A stretch of 64,000 bases of DNA from UBA1494_A sp963973975. GTDB lineage: Bacteria > Bacteroidota > Bacteroidia > Flavobacteriales_E > Vicingaceae. The stretch is taken from assembly GCA_963973975.1 (NCBI GenBank), contig CAXBCF010000006.1, positions 58,344 to 122,343 on the forward strand, in the 5' to 3' direction. The position numbers and the translations under genes are program-made. Below, one piece after another: positions 51,266 to 60,312 of this stretch. The notes beneath the pieces are model-generated. The model made no database searches. It saw only the letters and a program-made list of their open reading frames with translations, and was not told where the DNA came from. The first letter of the stretch is position 1; each line of letters starts with the position of its first letter.

Positions 51266-51757
51266 CTATTTCCTTGAAGCGTCCATCTGCTCTACAATCA
51301 TAGCTACTGCAGGGCAAACTCTTGTATTTTTAGCTGTTAAGTCCAAAATTTGATGCATTCGTTTTCGGTTAGTATGAGGATATTCTCTGCATGCTTTTGG
51401 ACGTGCTTCATAAGCGCTGCATTTATTATCTTCCAATAAAAAAGGACAAGGAGAACTCTTAAGGACTTGATCTCCATCCTCATCTGTTTTTAAATAGGAA
51501 CTGTAAAAATCGGCAGCCTTCATTTTAAAATGAGCTGCCATGCGCTCTACATCTTTATCGTAAAAAATTGGAGAAGTGGTTTTACAACAATTGGCGCAGT
51601 CTAAACAATCAATTTTTTGGAAAGCAGCATCGTGCAATTCATGAAATTGCAAGTCCAAATCCTTTGGTGGGCGCAACTTTAGTTTTGAAAAAAAATGATT
51701 GATCTCCTTTCTCCTGCTCTTTGAACGATTCAATAATGCTTTCAATTCTGCTTTCAT
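51266..51757 (-). CDS. YkgJ family cysteine-cluster protein
   Basis: A 163-residue cytoplasmic protein with the putative zinc- or iron-chelating cysteine set of the YkgJ/CxxCxxCC family: CLDCANCC (~56-63), then CPFLLEDNKCSAYEARPKACREYPH and a last Cys near CPAVAMIVE. The function of the family is not settled. It starts one base after the mnmD stop and is co-transcribed with it. Confidence 0.88.
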   Translation of the reverse strand: MKAELKALLNRSKSRRKEINHFFSKLKLRPPKDLDLQFHELHDAAFQKIDCLDCANCCKTTSPIFYDKDVERMAAHFKMKAADFYSSYLKTDEDGDQVLKSSPCPFLLEDNKCSAYEARPKACREYPHTNRKRMHQILDLTAKNTRVCPAVAMIVEQMDASRK

Positions 51758-51758
51758 T

Positions 51759-52445
51759 TCAATCTTTAAGTTTTCTTGCTCGCATCATTTCTCGTTTACC
51801 ACCAACTGGACCTGGAACTTTTTCAACCGTAAAACCAATTTTTTCTAGGCGTCTACGAATTATTCCTTTTATACAATAAGTTACTAATATCCCACCTGCT
51901 GTTAATGCAGCAAACAACTTTTGAAAAATGGTTTCATTCCACATTTCTGTTTGCTTTTCAGGTGCAAAAGCATCAAAATAAATCAAATCCCATTCTTGAC
52001 TTAAGTTGAAGTTTTGCAATTTAGCATTAACTTTATGAAAGCGAAAAAAAGGACTAAATTCTTCCCATTTCATCCATGGGAATTCATGAATTTTCTCAAA
52101 TATTTCTCGCGGTGCATTAAGTTTTTCGGGATAATTTAATCCTGTCGCCGCTTTTAAATCAATTGGAAAAGGTTCAAGACTCATCATTTCTATTTTTAGC
52201 TGCTTTTGCTCAGCATAAAGAGCTGTCAAAAAAACATTTAATCCTGTCCCCATTCCAATTTCAAGCACTCTAATGCTTTTTTTAGATTTAGCTTGTTCCA
52301 ACAAGCCTAATTCAATGAAAATATGTCTCGATTCTGCTATTGCTCCGTGAATGGAATGATACTGTTCGTCCAACCCTTTAACATAGAGTGAATGGGATCC
52401 ATCTGCTGTAATTATTTTATTATCCTTCAATTTACAGAATATCAA
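51759..52445 (-). CDS. mnmD: tRNA 5-methylaminomethyl-2-thiouridine methyltransferase MnmD
   Basis: A ~223-228-residue SAM methyltransferase that makes the last step of mnm5s2U at wobble position 34 of tRNAs. Motifs: TADGSHSLY near the N-terminus, the SAM loop LEIGMGTGLN, YFDAFAPEKQTEMW and VTYCIKGIIRRRL. E. coli fuses this domain to MnmC; here it stands alone, as is usual in Bacteroidota. No ATG fits the start. TTG 52445 or TTG 52430 are the candidates; 52430 gives the family-like MKDNKIITADGS. Confidence 0.9.
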   Translation of the reverse strand: MIFCKLKDNKIITADGSHSLYVKGLDEQYHSIHGAIAESRHIFIELGLLEQAKSKKSIRVLEIGMGTGLNVFLTALYAEQKQLKIEMMSLEPFPIDLKAATGLNYPEKLNAPREIFEKIHEFPWMKWEEFSPFFRFHKVNAKLQNFNLSQEWDLIYFDAFAPEKQTEMWNETIFQKLFAALTAGGILVTYCIKGIIRRRLEKIGFTVEKVPGPVGGKREMMRARKLKD

Positions 52446-52488
52446 AAAAGTGTCACCCCATAATCAATTATGTATTAATTATAGCGCT

Positions 52489-52496
52489 TAACTTTG
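52489..52496 (+). promoter_or_regulatory. Candidate -7 box for the 52513 thioredoxin-like gene
   Basis: TAACTTTG fits TAnnTTTG and lies 17 bases before the ATG. No TTG lies at the usual upstream distance. Confidence 0.45.
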
Positions 52497-52512
52497 TGTA
52501 AAATTAAAGAAG

Positions 52513-53139
52513 ATGGAAAAGGTAGCAAGCAAAGCAAAGATTGATTTTCAATTGATCAATGAAGCAATGAATTATGATGAATATACCGCTCTCTTAACAA
52601 AGCTACTTTCTGAGGGAAAAACAACTGGTGAAAATCAAAGTGAAGAAATGCTTCATTATGCTAAATTGAACCTGCAGCGAATGAAACGTCTAAATAAAAC
52701 GATTGAGCTTTCTAGTAAACTCAAAACTACTTTAAGCCATCCTCGTTCTAAGAAAATGATTTGGTTAGTAATTACTGAAGGTTGGTGTGGAGATGCTGCA
52801 CAAAATATTCCTCTAATCAACCACATAGCTGAAAAATCGGTAAATATTGAATTAAAACTAATTTTAAGAGACCAGCATCTAGAAATTATGGATCAATTTC
52901 TAACTAATGGGAGTCGATCTATTCCAAAATTAATCGCATTAAATGCTACCGACCTTTCAATTTTAGGAACTTGGGGCCCAAGAGCAAATGAAGCTCAAAA
53001 AATGGTAGAAACATTTAAAAAACAAACTACTGGCGACTATCAAGAATTTGCTAAAGTACTTCAACTTTGGTATGCTAAAGATAAGACAAGTGCTCAACAA
53101 GAAGAATTTGAGTCATTAATTCCAACTTGGGCGAATTAA
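52513..53139 (+). CDS. Thioredoxin-family protein with a single active-site cysteine
   Basis: A 208-residue cytoplasmic protein. The central part has a thioredoxin-like strand with TEGWCGDAAQNIPLIN, so only one cysteine (CGDA) stands where CxxC is usual, and a cis-proline segment RSIPKLIALN. The N-terminal ~90 residues are helical. This form matches the thioredoxin-like family common in Bacteroidota and Bacillota; a reductase role is uncertain because the second cysteine is absent. Confidence 0.82.
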   Translation: MEKVASKAKIDFQLINEAMNYDEYTALLTKLLSEGKTTGENQSEEMLHYAKLNLQRMKRLNKTIELSSKLKTTLSHPRSKKMIWLVITEGWCGDAAQNIPLINHIAEKSVNIELKLILRDQHLEIMDQFLTNGSRSIPKLIALNATDLSILGTWGPRANEAQKMVETFKKQTTGDYQEFAKVLQLWYAKDKTSAQQEEFESLIPTWAN

Positions 53140-53143
53140 GCAA

Positions 53144-53151
53144 TAAATTTG
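53144..53151 (+). promoter_or_regulatory. Candidate -7 box for the 53173 lipoprotein gene
   Basis: TAAATTTG fits TAnnTTTG, 22-31 bases before the possible start codons. The upstream TTG box is not at the usual spacing. Confidence 0.42.
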
Positions 53152-53172
53152 TTTGATTAAGGTTTTATTTAT

Positions 53173-54645
53173 TTGAAAAAAATGCGGTTAATTATCATTT
53201 CATTACTCCTTACTATTGTTCTTTTTTCCTGTAGAAGGGATGAAGATTTTTTTGAGGATCCAAGTGCTAGTTTAGTATTTTCCTCTGATACTGTTAGTTT
53301 TGATACCGTTTTCACTTCTATTGGAACAGCTACCCAAAATATTCGGGTTTACAATCCATATAAAGAACGTATAAAAATAAATTCAATAAGGTTAGTTGGA
53401 GGACAACAGTCAACTTTCAGAATAAATGTAGATGGTGCGTCAGGGCCAATTCATCAGAACATTGAAATAGCAGGAAGAGACAGTATTTTTATTTTCATTG
53501 AAGCGACAATTGATCCAAATAATATACTCAGCCCATTTGTGATTGAAGATCAAATTGAATTCAATACCAATGGCAATTCTCAGAATGTCAACCTTGTTGC
53601 TTGGGGACAGAATGCCATTTACTTCACTCCTACTAGTTTTAATATAAATCTACCTGACTTTACCTGCCTAACAGGTCCTTGCAGCGATACCATTCCTCCA
53701 GTAGATGTAACTTGGACAAAGGATTTACCTTATGTTATTTACGGCTACATCGCAATTGATACGCTTGATAAATTAACCATTGAAGCAGGTGCGAGAGTTT
53801 ACTTCCACAACAACGGTGGAATGTGGGTGTACCGAGGCGGAACCTTGCAAGTTAATGGAACAAAAGAGGAACCCGTTACATTTCAAGGAGATCGATTAGA
53901 GGCGAGATTTAACGATGTACCAGGTCAGTGGGATAGAATTTGGATCAATGAAGGAGGTCAAAATGAGATAAATTATGCCATCATTAAAAATGCATTTATA
54001 GGAATTCAAGCCGAAGCACTGATTACAAACCAAGCTCCCAATCAATTAGGAAATCTTACAATCAACAATACTATTATTGACAACTGCTCTGGTACAGGAT
54101 TATTGACCTCTCTTTTTAATTTAACTGCCAACAACTTATTGATTAGTGATTGTGGAGAATACAATACCATCATACAAGCCATTGGTAATTATGTATTTAA
54201 TCATTGCACTTTTGCCAATTATTATACAAGATCGAGAAGGGAAACTCCCCTATTTTTTGTAAAGAATAGTTTGAGTACCTCTTTAGGGCTTGTTGTTGAC
54301 ACGCCCAATGTTGAAATGCGAAACTCCATTATTTACGGTTCACAAGACAGTGAGTTTAATACCGAAATAGTCAACCAAGGAACTATCAGGCTAGATTTTA
54401 GAAATGTGCTATTAAAAACAGATCAGAGTACCGCAAATACTTCTCAATTTCAAAACATTATTCGAAATCCCACAGGTTCAGTATTTAATGACCCCTTAAT
54501 GGGTGATTTTGAACTTAGCGAAAATTCTGCGGCAAGAAATGTTGGAGATTTATCTGTTGCGAATATTTTACCAATTGACTTGGCAGGAAATTCGAGAACA
54601 GCAGATGGAATGCCCGACTTAGGTGTTTTTGAGTTTCAGCCTTAA
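53173..54645 (+). CDS. Lipoprotein with right-handed beta-helix repeats
   Basis: A ~490-residue lipoprotein; the signal peptide ends at a lipobox LFSC. An Ig-like N-terminal segment (~30-150, with VRVYNPYKERIKI-type strands) precedes a parallel beta-helix (~200-450) rich in short turns such as TINNTIIDNC and MRNSIIYGS. The end reads DLAGNSRTADGMPDLGVFEF, a motif common to choice-of-anchor/beta-helix proteins of Bacteroidota. Probably outer-membrane attached; function unknown. TTG 53173 (MKKMRL) or ATG 53182 may be the start. Its stop overlaps the opposing LuxC-like gene by 4 bases. Confidence 0.8.
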   Translation: MKKMRLIIISLLLTIVLFSCRRDEDFFEDPSASLVFSSDTVSFDTVFTSIGTATQNIRVYNPYKERIKINSIRLVGGQQSTFRINVDGASGPIHQNIEIAGRDSIFIFIEATIDPNNILSPFVIEDQIEFNTNGNSQNVNLVAWGQNAIYFTPTSFNINLPDFTCLTGPCSDTIPPVDVTWTKDLPYVIYGYIAIDTLDKLTIEAGARVYFHNNGGMWVYRGGTLQVNGTKEEPVTFQGDRLEARFNDVPGQWDRIWINEGGQNEINYAIIKNAFIGIQAEALITNQAPNQLGNLTINNTIIDNCSGTGLLTSLFNLTANNLLISDCGEYNTIIQAIGNYVFNHCTFANYYTRSRRETPLFFVKNSLSTSLGLVVDTPNVEMRNSIIYGSQDSEFNTEIVNQGTIRLDFRNVLLKTDQSTANTSQFQNIIRNPTGSVFNDPLMGDFELSENSAARNVGDLSVANILPIDLAGNSRTADGMPDLGVFEFQP

Positions 54646-55712
54646 TTTTTAGAAGAGTTGAGAAGAAATTCCAAAGTATTTATTCCATCGGCATAATCCC
54701 AAAGTTCTGGTTCCTGAGCTTTACCAAAAGGAATAAATTCAGGATGATCTAATTTGCCAACTTTACATTGAATTTCGTCATCTAGTATATCTAGCTTTTC
54801 TAATAATTCATTTAAATCCTCATAATATTCATAAAACAAAACAGCCAAAGGAGAATGAATGCCCTCATCTTCCTTCAATAATAAAAAGCCATTTTCCATC
54901 AGAGGTACTTTGTTCATCAAGTAAACAGCTTTATTGTAATCGTAGTTATTTGCATATTGGTTGTGCTGAATCAAATCTTTGTAAGAAAAAAATGCCTGAA
55001 ACAAACGACTTAACTCAAAGCCTTTTGGTAAGTAAACTTTTGTAATGTTTCGGCAACCCATACCAAAATGCGTAAAGATGTCTTTGGCTAAAGTTTCTAG
55101 ATTATCATTTGTTTCATTACCATCTAAAACAGCAATTGAACTTCTATTTTTTCGTATAATTTTGCGCTGTTTTTTAAAATAATACTCAAAATATCGCGCA
55201 CTGTTATTGCTTCCTGTTGCAATGAGAACATCTATTTCCTTCAATTGCTCTTTTAATTCAATTGAATCAGCCCACTCTGAAGAAATTTCAGAAAGTACCT
55301 TCAACACCCAATTTAGTAAGATTCGGTCTTTAGAAGAAGGTTTTGCATGAAGCTTTTGATCACTGATTAAAACACAAAGCACATCGTGTAATCCTACCAA
55401 AGGAATATTACCTGCCATTATTACTCCCACTTTTTGTGAAGGTATTTCCATAAAATCAAAAGGGGATAGCCATTTTTCAATCTTTGTTATTTGTAAACTA
55501 TTCGACCAAGCTTCGAATGCTAACTGAATAGATGAATCAGTGAACCATGAATTGTGCTGTTTTGCAAGGTTAATTGCATCAACACCTTCATGAATTATCT
55601 CTTTTGACACTTGTGATTCAAATTGTTTCTTCTCATGCTTCCATAACTGAACTACATCTTTAAACACGAGTCCTAATTGAACAAGATTCTCTATTTTATC
55701 CCTTTTATCCAT
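54642..55712 (-). CDS. Acyl-CoA reductase (LuxC-like)
   Basis: A 356-residue protein of the LuxC family, which reduces acyl-CoA or activated acyl groups to aldehydes with NADPH. The catalytic cysteine stands in HFGMGCRNITKVYLP, and VGVIMAGNIPLVGLHD is the family's nucleotide-binding segment. A LuxC-like gene divergent from a dicluster ferredoxin gene is a recurrent arrangement in Bacteroidota. No lux genes are present, so luminescence is not implied. Confidence 0.88.
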   Translation of the reverse strand: MDKRDKIENLVQLGLVFKDVVQLWKHEKKQFESQVSKEIIHEGVDAINLAKQHNSWFTDSSIQLAFEAWSNSLQITKIEKWLSPFDFMEIPSQKVGVIMAGNIPLVGLHDVLCVLISDQKLHAKPSSKDRILLNWVLKVLSEISSEWADSIELKEQLKEIDVLIATGSNNSARYFEYYFKKQRKIIRKNRSSIAVLDGNETNDNLETLAKDIFTHFGMGCRNITKVYLPKGFELSRLFQAFFSYKDLIQHNQYANNYDYNKAVYLMNKVPLMENGFLLLKEDEGIHSPLAVLFYEYYEDLNELLEKLDILDDEIQCKVGKLDHPEFIPFGKAQEPELWDYADGINTLEFLLNSSKN

Positions 55713-55809
55713 ACCTTTCTATTTCTTAAAAGACTAATTTTGCTTAGCAATAAACTAATTCCCAGTATTTGGGTTTAAAGCAAAATTACAAACATTAAAC
55801 GGTCTTAAA

Positions 55810-56157
55810 ATGGCAATTATAATAACAGATGAATGCATCAATTGTGGCGCTTGCGAACCAGAATGCCCCAACAATGCAATATATGAAGGTGGTGAAGAAT
55901 GGAGATTTTCAGACGGAACCGGAGTAACAGGAAGTAAAAAAAGAATGAGCGGAGAGGAAATCGATGCTGATAGCGAACAAGAACCAGTAAGTTTAGATTA
56001 CTATTACATTGTTCCAGATAAATGCACCGAATGCGTTGGATTTCACGATGAACCTCAATGTGCTGCAGTTTGTCCAGTAGATTGTTGTGTAGATGATCCT
56101 GATGTAAGAGAAACAAAAGAAGAGTTGCTTAATAAAAAAGCTTCCCTTCACCTTTAA
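55810..56157 (+). CDS. 4Fe-4S dicluster ferredoxin
   Basis: A 115-residue soluble ferredoxin with two clusters: CINCGACEPECP (9-20) and a second set CTECVGFHDEPQCAAVCPVDCC. The longer spacing in the second motif and the acidic insertion between clusters are typical of the YfhL/Allochromatium-type fold. It transfers single electrons at low potential; the partner may be the divergent acyl-CoA reductase, which is inference. Confidence 0.93.
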   Translation: MAIIITDECINCGACEPECPNNAIYEGGEEWRFSDGTGVTGSKKRMSGEEIDADSEQEPVSLDYYYIVPDKCTECVGFHDEPQCAAVCPVDCCVDDPDVRETKEELLNKKASLHL

Positions 56158-56198
56158 GGTTAGCTTAAATCTTGAAGCTAATTCAATAAATCAAAAAT

Positions 56199-57134
56199 TT
56201 GAATTTTTTAAAATTTATTTTCGTTGCAGTATTTGTTGGTCTATTGCTTGATTACTCTCAGGCACAAATAAATGTTGGAATAAAAACAGTTGATGTAGAC
56301 GCAGATGCAAAAATTAATGCGCTTGCAATTGAGCAGCTTGCATTTGAACTATTAAATACAGCTGACGATAGTTTAAAAAAACAATTAAATCAAGATTTAA
56401 AAGAATTACTTATTCTTGAATGTTCTAAACCTGAGGCAATTTCTCATTCTTTTGAGGAAGTTAAAAGTCTTTCAATTTTAACTTCTCAAGACTCAGTTTT
56501 CAGGCTTTTTAATTGGAACATTCCTTGGAGTGACGGCACTTTTGATTTTGAATGTGGTCTTTTAAAGCGCATAAAAGATTCAGATAATGCTGATTTTTAT
56601 TTTTTAAAGTCAATTGAAGACTCTGTTCAATTGACAGAGCAAACTCCATCACCTAAAAATGAATGGATTCCCAGTTTATATTATCAAGTAATCACTAAGA
56701 AAACTGAACGTTTGACTTATTATACTTTATTGAGTTGGGATGGAAATAATCGATTGACTACAAAGAAGTACATTGATGTATTTTGGTTTGATCAAGCGGG
56801 AGAAATGAGATTTGGAGCACCAATTTTAGTTGAAAATGGAAAAACACAAAAGAGAAAAGTATTTGAATATGCTGCCCAGAATACATTAAATCTAAAGTTC
56901 AATAGTGATTTAAACAGAATCGAATTTGATCACTTAGTTCCTTCAAATCCTCGTTTGGCAGGTGTTTATGAATACTACGGTGCCGATTTATCTTTTGATG
57001 CCTACTATTGGAAAAACAATCGTTGGGAGTTCGAATCTGATATCGACATAGAAGAAGGAATCAAAAAGTCTAAAAAAGACTTTCAAGTTGATCAAGAAAT
57101 AATTAAGGAAAAGAAACCAATTTACGAACCCTAG
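56199..57134 (+). CDS. Exported hypothetical protein
   Basis: A 311-residue protein with a signal peptide (~1-22, ending SQAQ) and no motif I can name. It has a helical first third and a beta-rich remainder with repeated aromatic/acidic patterns (WIPSLYYQVI, YTLLSWDGNN, YIDVFWFDQAG). Relatives occur in Bacteroidota to my recollection, without known function. The start is TTG at 56199; the signal-peptide fit supports it. The 3' end overlaps the convergent MoxR gene by 4 bases. Confidence 0.7.
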   Translation: MNFLKFIFVAVFVGLLLDYSQAQINVGIKTVDVDADAKINALAIEQLAFELLNTADDSLKKQLNQDLKELLILECSKPEAISHSFEEVKSLSILTSQDSVFRLFNWNIPWSDGTFDFECGLLKRIKDSDNADFYFLKSIEDSVQLTEQTPSPKNEWIPSLYYQVITKKTERLTYYTLLSWDGNNRLTTKKYIDVFWFDQAGEMRFGAPILVENGKTQKRKVFEYAAQNTLNLKFNSDLNRIEFDHLVPSNPRLAGVYEYYGADLSFDAYYWKNNRWEFESDIDIEEGIKKSKKDFQVDQEIIKEKKPIYEP

Positions 57135-58111
57135 TTTTGGGCGACTAATTCTTCAATTATTTTCTCAATAGAGTAGCCTTCTGCTTCCGCTTTGTAATTT
57201 CTAACTATTCTATGTCTAAGAATCGGTAAAGCAACAGCTTTTACATCTTCAATATCTGGAGAATACTTTCCGTTGATTGCCGCGTGGCACTTTGCCCCAA
57301 CAATTAGAAACTGTGAGGCTCTCGGACCTGCTCCCCAGCTTAAAAACTCATCCACTATTGAAGGAGTATTTACCTGATTTGGTCTAGTAGAGGATGCTAA
57401 TTTTACCGCATATTCTAACACATTGTCAGGCACGGGTATTTTCCTAATTAGTTGCTGAAAAAATAATATTTCATCCGCTTCCATTATTTTATTGACATCT
57501 ACCTTTAAATTGGTAGTAGTAGCCTTCACAATATTAACCTCTTCTTGAAAATTTGGATAATCCAACCAAAGGTTGAACATAAATCGATCTAATTGAGCTT
57601 CAGGTAAAGGGTAAGTTCCTTCCTGCTCAATTGGATTTTGTGTTGCAAGTACAAAAAATGGATTGGGAAGTTGATAGGTTTTTCCACCCGTAGTTATTGA
57701 CTTTTCTTGCATGGACTCTAAAAGTGCAGCTTGAGTTTTTGGGGGAGTTCTGTTAATTTCATCAGCCAAAATAAGATTGGAAAACAATGGGCCTTTAATG
57801 AATTTAAAATTTCGACTTTCATCTAAAATTTCTGAACCAATGATGTCAGAGGGCATCAAATCAGGCGTAAATTGAATACGGTTAAAACTCAATCCTAAAA
57901 CCTGAGAGATGGTATTCACCAAAAGTGTTTTTGCCAATCCAGGAACGCCAATCAATAAACAATGCCCATTGCTAAAAATTGATATTAATAGGTTCTTAAC
58001 CGTTTCATCCTGCCCGACAATAATTTTTCCGATTTCTGTTTGCAGGTTTTTATATTTTAAAACTAATGCATCAACTGCATCTGAGTCTGTCTTGAAGTTA
58101 TTTTCTTGCAT
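57131..58111 (-). CDS. MoxR family AAA+ ATPase
   Basis: A 326-residue AAA_3 ATPase. Walker A is GVPGLAKT, Walker B with sensor is LILADEINRTPPKTQAALLESMQE, and the C-terminal lid domain follows. MoxR ATPases act as metal-insertion or folding chaperones and are usually followed by DUF58 and von Willebrand (Bat) genes. No such genes follow here, as the next gene is convergent. It is last in the guaB-PPIase transcript, 6 bases after the SurA-like gene. Confidence 0.92.
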   Translation of the reverse strand: MQENNFKTDSDAVDALVLKYKNLQTEIGKIIVGQDETVKNLLISIFSNGHCLLIGVPGLAKTLLVNTISQVLGLSFNRIQFTPDLMPSDIIGSEILDESRNFKFIKGPLFSNLILADEINRTPPKTQAALLESMQEKSITTGGKTYQLPNPFFVLATQNPIEQEGTYPLPEAQLDRFMFNLWLDYPNFQEEVNIVKATTTNLKVDVNKIMEADEILFFQQLIRKIPVPDNVLEYAVKLASSTRPNQVNTPSIVDEFLSWGAGPRASQFLIVGAKCHAAINGKYSPDIEDVKAVALPILRHRIVRNYKAEAEGYSIEKIIEELVAQN

Positions 58112-58117
58112 CTTTTA

Positions 58118-59479
58118 TTATCTTTTTTGTTCAACCCATTTTTGCTGAAATTCACAGCCTTCACTGTATACTTCGTCAATGGTAACATATGTTTTTAAAA
58201 GCGTTTCTCTGATCCACTCTTGAAGTACTTCTTGCTCTTTTTCAGCAGTAGCAGCTGCTTTAATTTTCTGGTAATCATCTTTCATATTTGCTCGATGAGG
58301 CTCTGTTCTTCTTTTTAATTTAATCAAACGATAACCCGGCTTTTTCCGAGGATCTTGATCCATTCTCACAGCATTGGATACTTCACCAACTTTCATCTTA
58401 TCAATCACCATAAACAGTTGAGGATCTAAATCAGCCATTGGAATCAATGATGCAGTTGTGTATGGATTGACCATCATTCCACCATTGAGTTTTGTTTCCT
58501 CATCGTCAGAAAAACGCTTTGCAGCTGTCTCAAAGGTAATTGAATCGATAGCTATTAGATTGGCAATACTGTCTAATTTTGCTTTTACTTTCAAAAAAGA
58601 ACCCTCATCATATTTTGGTTTAAGTAGAATGTGTCTCACATTTACTTTATTCGCTCTTCTTTCAATCATTTCAATGATGTGGTAGCCAAATCGAGTTTTA
58701 ACAATTGTTGAAACTCCACCTGGTTTCAATTTAAAAGCGGCAGCAGAAAACTCTGGTTCTACTTCAGCCTTTCCCACAAATCCTATTTCTCCTCTCTTCA
58801 CTGCTGATCCTTTATCTTCAGAATATAAAATTGCTAGAGTTGCAAAACTTTCTCCATCTAAAACTCTTTTTCGATAGGTTCTCAATTTTTCTTTCACTTC
58901 TTCAATTGCTTCATTAGAAATTGGTGCATGCGCAACTATTTGTGCAATCTCCACTTCTGCATCAATCAATGGCAAACTATCTTTGGGAATATTGTCAAAA
59001 TAATTTTGAACTTCTTCAGGTGTAACTGAAATGTCTGCTGCTATTTTACCCTGCATGGCCTGAACCAACATCTGATCGCGCATTGATTCTCGCATTTCTT
59101 CTTTAATCTTTGCAATTGATTTATTGTATTGGGTCTCCAAAGCTTGTTCAGAACCTACCATGTTAATATAGTAACGCATTCTTCGATCCATTTCACTTTC
59201 TACTTGAGCATCAGATACTTCAACACTATCCAATTTAGCTTGATTGAGAAGTACTTTGGAATACAACAAATCCTCTAATACTTCGCAGCGTGTATTATCT
59301 GTTAACTTTATGTTATTAGCAGCTAAACTAATCACTTGAGTTTCTAATTCAGACTTGGTAACTATTTCATCACCAACTACTGATATTATTTTATCTAATA
59401 CTATAGGTTCTTGGGCGTAACTTACGGAAAGAAAAACCAATAAAAAAAGAAGAAATGTTACTTTAATAATATCGTTCAT
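58118..59479 (-). CDS. SurA-like periplasmic peptidyl-prolyl isomerase
   Basis: A 453-residue exported protein with a signal peptide (~1-22), a SurA N-terminal chaperone domain (~25-165) and two parvulin (PpiC) regions (~175-275 and ~280-385). The first includes GFVGKAEVEPEFSAAAFKLKPGG and the FGYHIIEM strand; the second starts NVRHILLKP. SurA escorts unfolded outer-membrane proteins across the periplasm. It overlaps the upstream lipoprotein gene by 17 bases. Confidence 0.9.
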   Translation of the reverse strand: MNDIIKVTFLLFLLVFLSVSYAQEPIVLDKIISVVGDEIVTKSELETQVISLAANNIKLTDNTRCEVLEDLLYSKVLLNQAKLDSVEVSDAQVESEMDRRMRYYINMVGSEQALETQYNKSIAKIKEEMRESMRDQMLVQAMQGKIAADISVTPEEVQNYFDNIPKDSLPLIDAEVEIAQIVAHAPISNEAIEEVKEKLRTYRKRVLDGESFATLAILYSEDKGSAVKRGEIGFVGKAEVEPEFSAAAFKLKPGGVSTIVKTRFGYHIIEMIERRANKVNVRHILLKPKYDEGSFLKVKAKLDSIANLIAIDSITFETAAKRFSDDEETKLNGGMMVNPYTTASLIPMADLDPQLFMVIDKMKVGEVSNAVRMDQDPRKKPGYRLIKLKRRTEPHRANMKDDYQKIKAAATAEKEQEVLQEWIRETLLKTYVTIDEVYSEGCEFQQKWVEQKR

Positions 59480-60308
59480 ATCGCTTATCTATTGTTGCTT
59501 CTTCAAAAATTTCTTGTTTGGCAGTATTCAGCAGTTCTAACTTACGCTTGTTCAGTATAATGTCAGTAATCTTATCTTTTACATAGGTTAATGGGGCTAC
59601 TTCTCCACTCTTCTTTTGGTTAAAAATATGCATCAAAACAGTTTGAGTAGTATCTGAGAATTGAAGTTGTTTTTCTTGAGAATCAATATTCAACTCATTA
59701 TTTGGTGGCAAAATTTTATTTAAACTCGATTTACTCCACCAAATACTGCTATCTAAATGACAGTTTATAGCAAATTGGGTACAATAATTCATCAATTTGT
59801 CTTTATTATCATTTTCTGAAAATAACCAGTTTCTCATAGAATCTTGATTAGGAGCAGTGTTGATGAACTTAACGAATTGTAGTTGATACAATTGTTCTTT
59901 CAAAGAAAAATTTGAAGTATTTTCTTTATAGTAATGTTTTATCTGGTCTAATTTAACTGCAGTATCGAGCTTCTGACGTATTAATAAATTCTCGTATGCG
60001 TAAATCAGTAAAGAGTTTCTATAAGTTTGAAGCTGTGCGCTAAAATCAGCTTGTGATTCACTTAAGTTTTCCAACGCCTTTTGTAACAATAATTGCTCTT
60101 TAATCCATGCATCAATATAGTGTTGAAGTCGGGCAGCACTATCCTCTTGATTCTCAAAATTGCTGAATTTAGGTAAATCATCTAAATAAAGTTGTTGGTC
60201 ACCAACTCTAGCTAATAAGTCACTTTCATCGTTAGAATTAAATAATTGACAAGAATTACTTAAAAGTAGAATGAGTATTGAAATGCTGAAAAGTCCTTTA
60301 CTTAGCAA
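59463..60308 (-). CDS. SurA/PpiC-related lipoprotein (N-terminal chaperone part)
   Basis: A 281-residue protein with a lipobox (LLLSNSC, Cys ~20). Residues ~30-130 resemble the SurA N-terminal module (LLARVGDQQLYLDDLPKF, helices with IDAWIKEQLLLQKAL). No parvulin catalytic motif is evident in the rest. It lies between two clear peptidyl-prolyl isomerase genes (4-base gap and 17-base overlap), so it probably assists outer-membrane protein folding. This is inferred from context. Confidence 0.75.
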   Translation of the reverse strand: MLSKGLFSISILILLLSNSCQLFNSNDESDLLARVGDQQLYLDDLPKFSNFENQEDSAARLQHYIDAWIKEQLLLQKALENLSESQADFSAQLQTYRNSLLIYAYENLLIRQKLDTAVKLDQIKHYYKENTSNFSLKEQLYQLQFVKFINTAPNQDSMRNWLFSENDNKDKLMNYCTQFAINCHLDSSIWWSKSSLNKILPPNNELNIDSQEKQLQFSDTTQTVLMHIFNQKKSGEVAPLTYVKDKITDIILNKRKLELLNTAKQEIFEEATIDKRYERYY

Positions 60309-60312
60309 AATT

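Noticed and set aside
54642..55712. Bioluminescence locus suggested by the LuxC-like gene
   Set aside because: No luxA, luxB, luxD or luxE gene is present; stand-alone LuxC-like reductases are ordinary in Bacteroidota.
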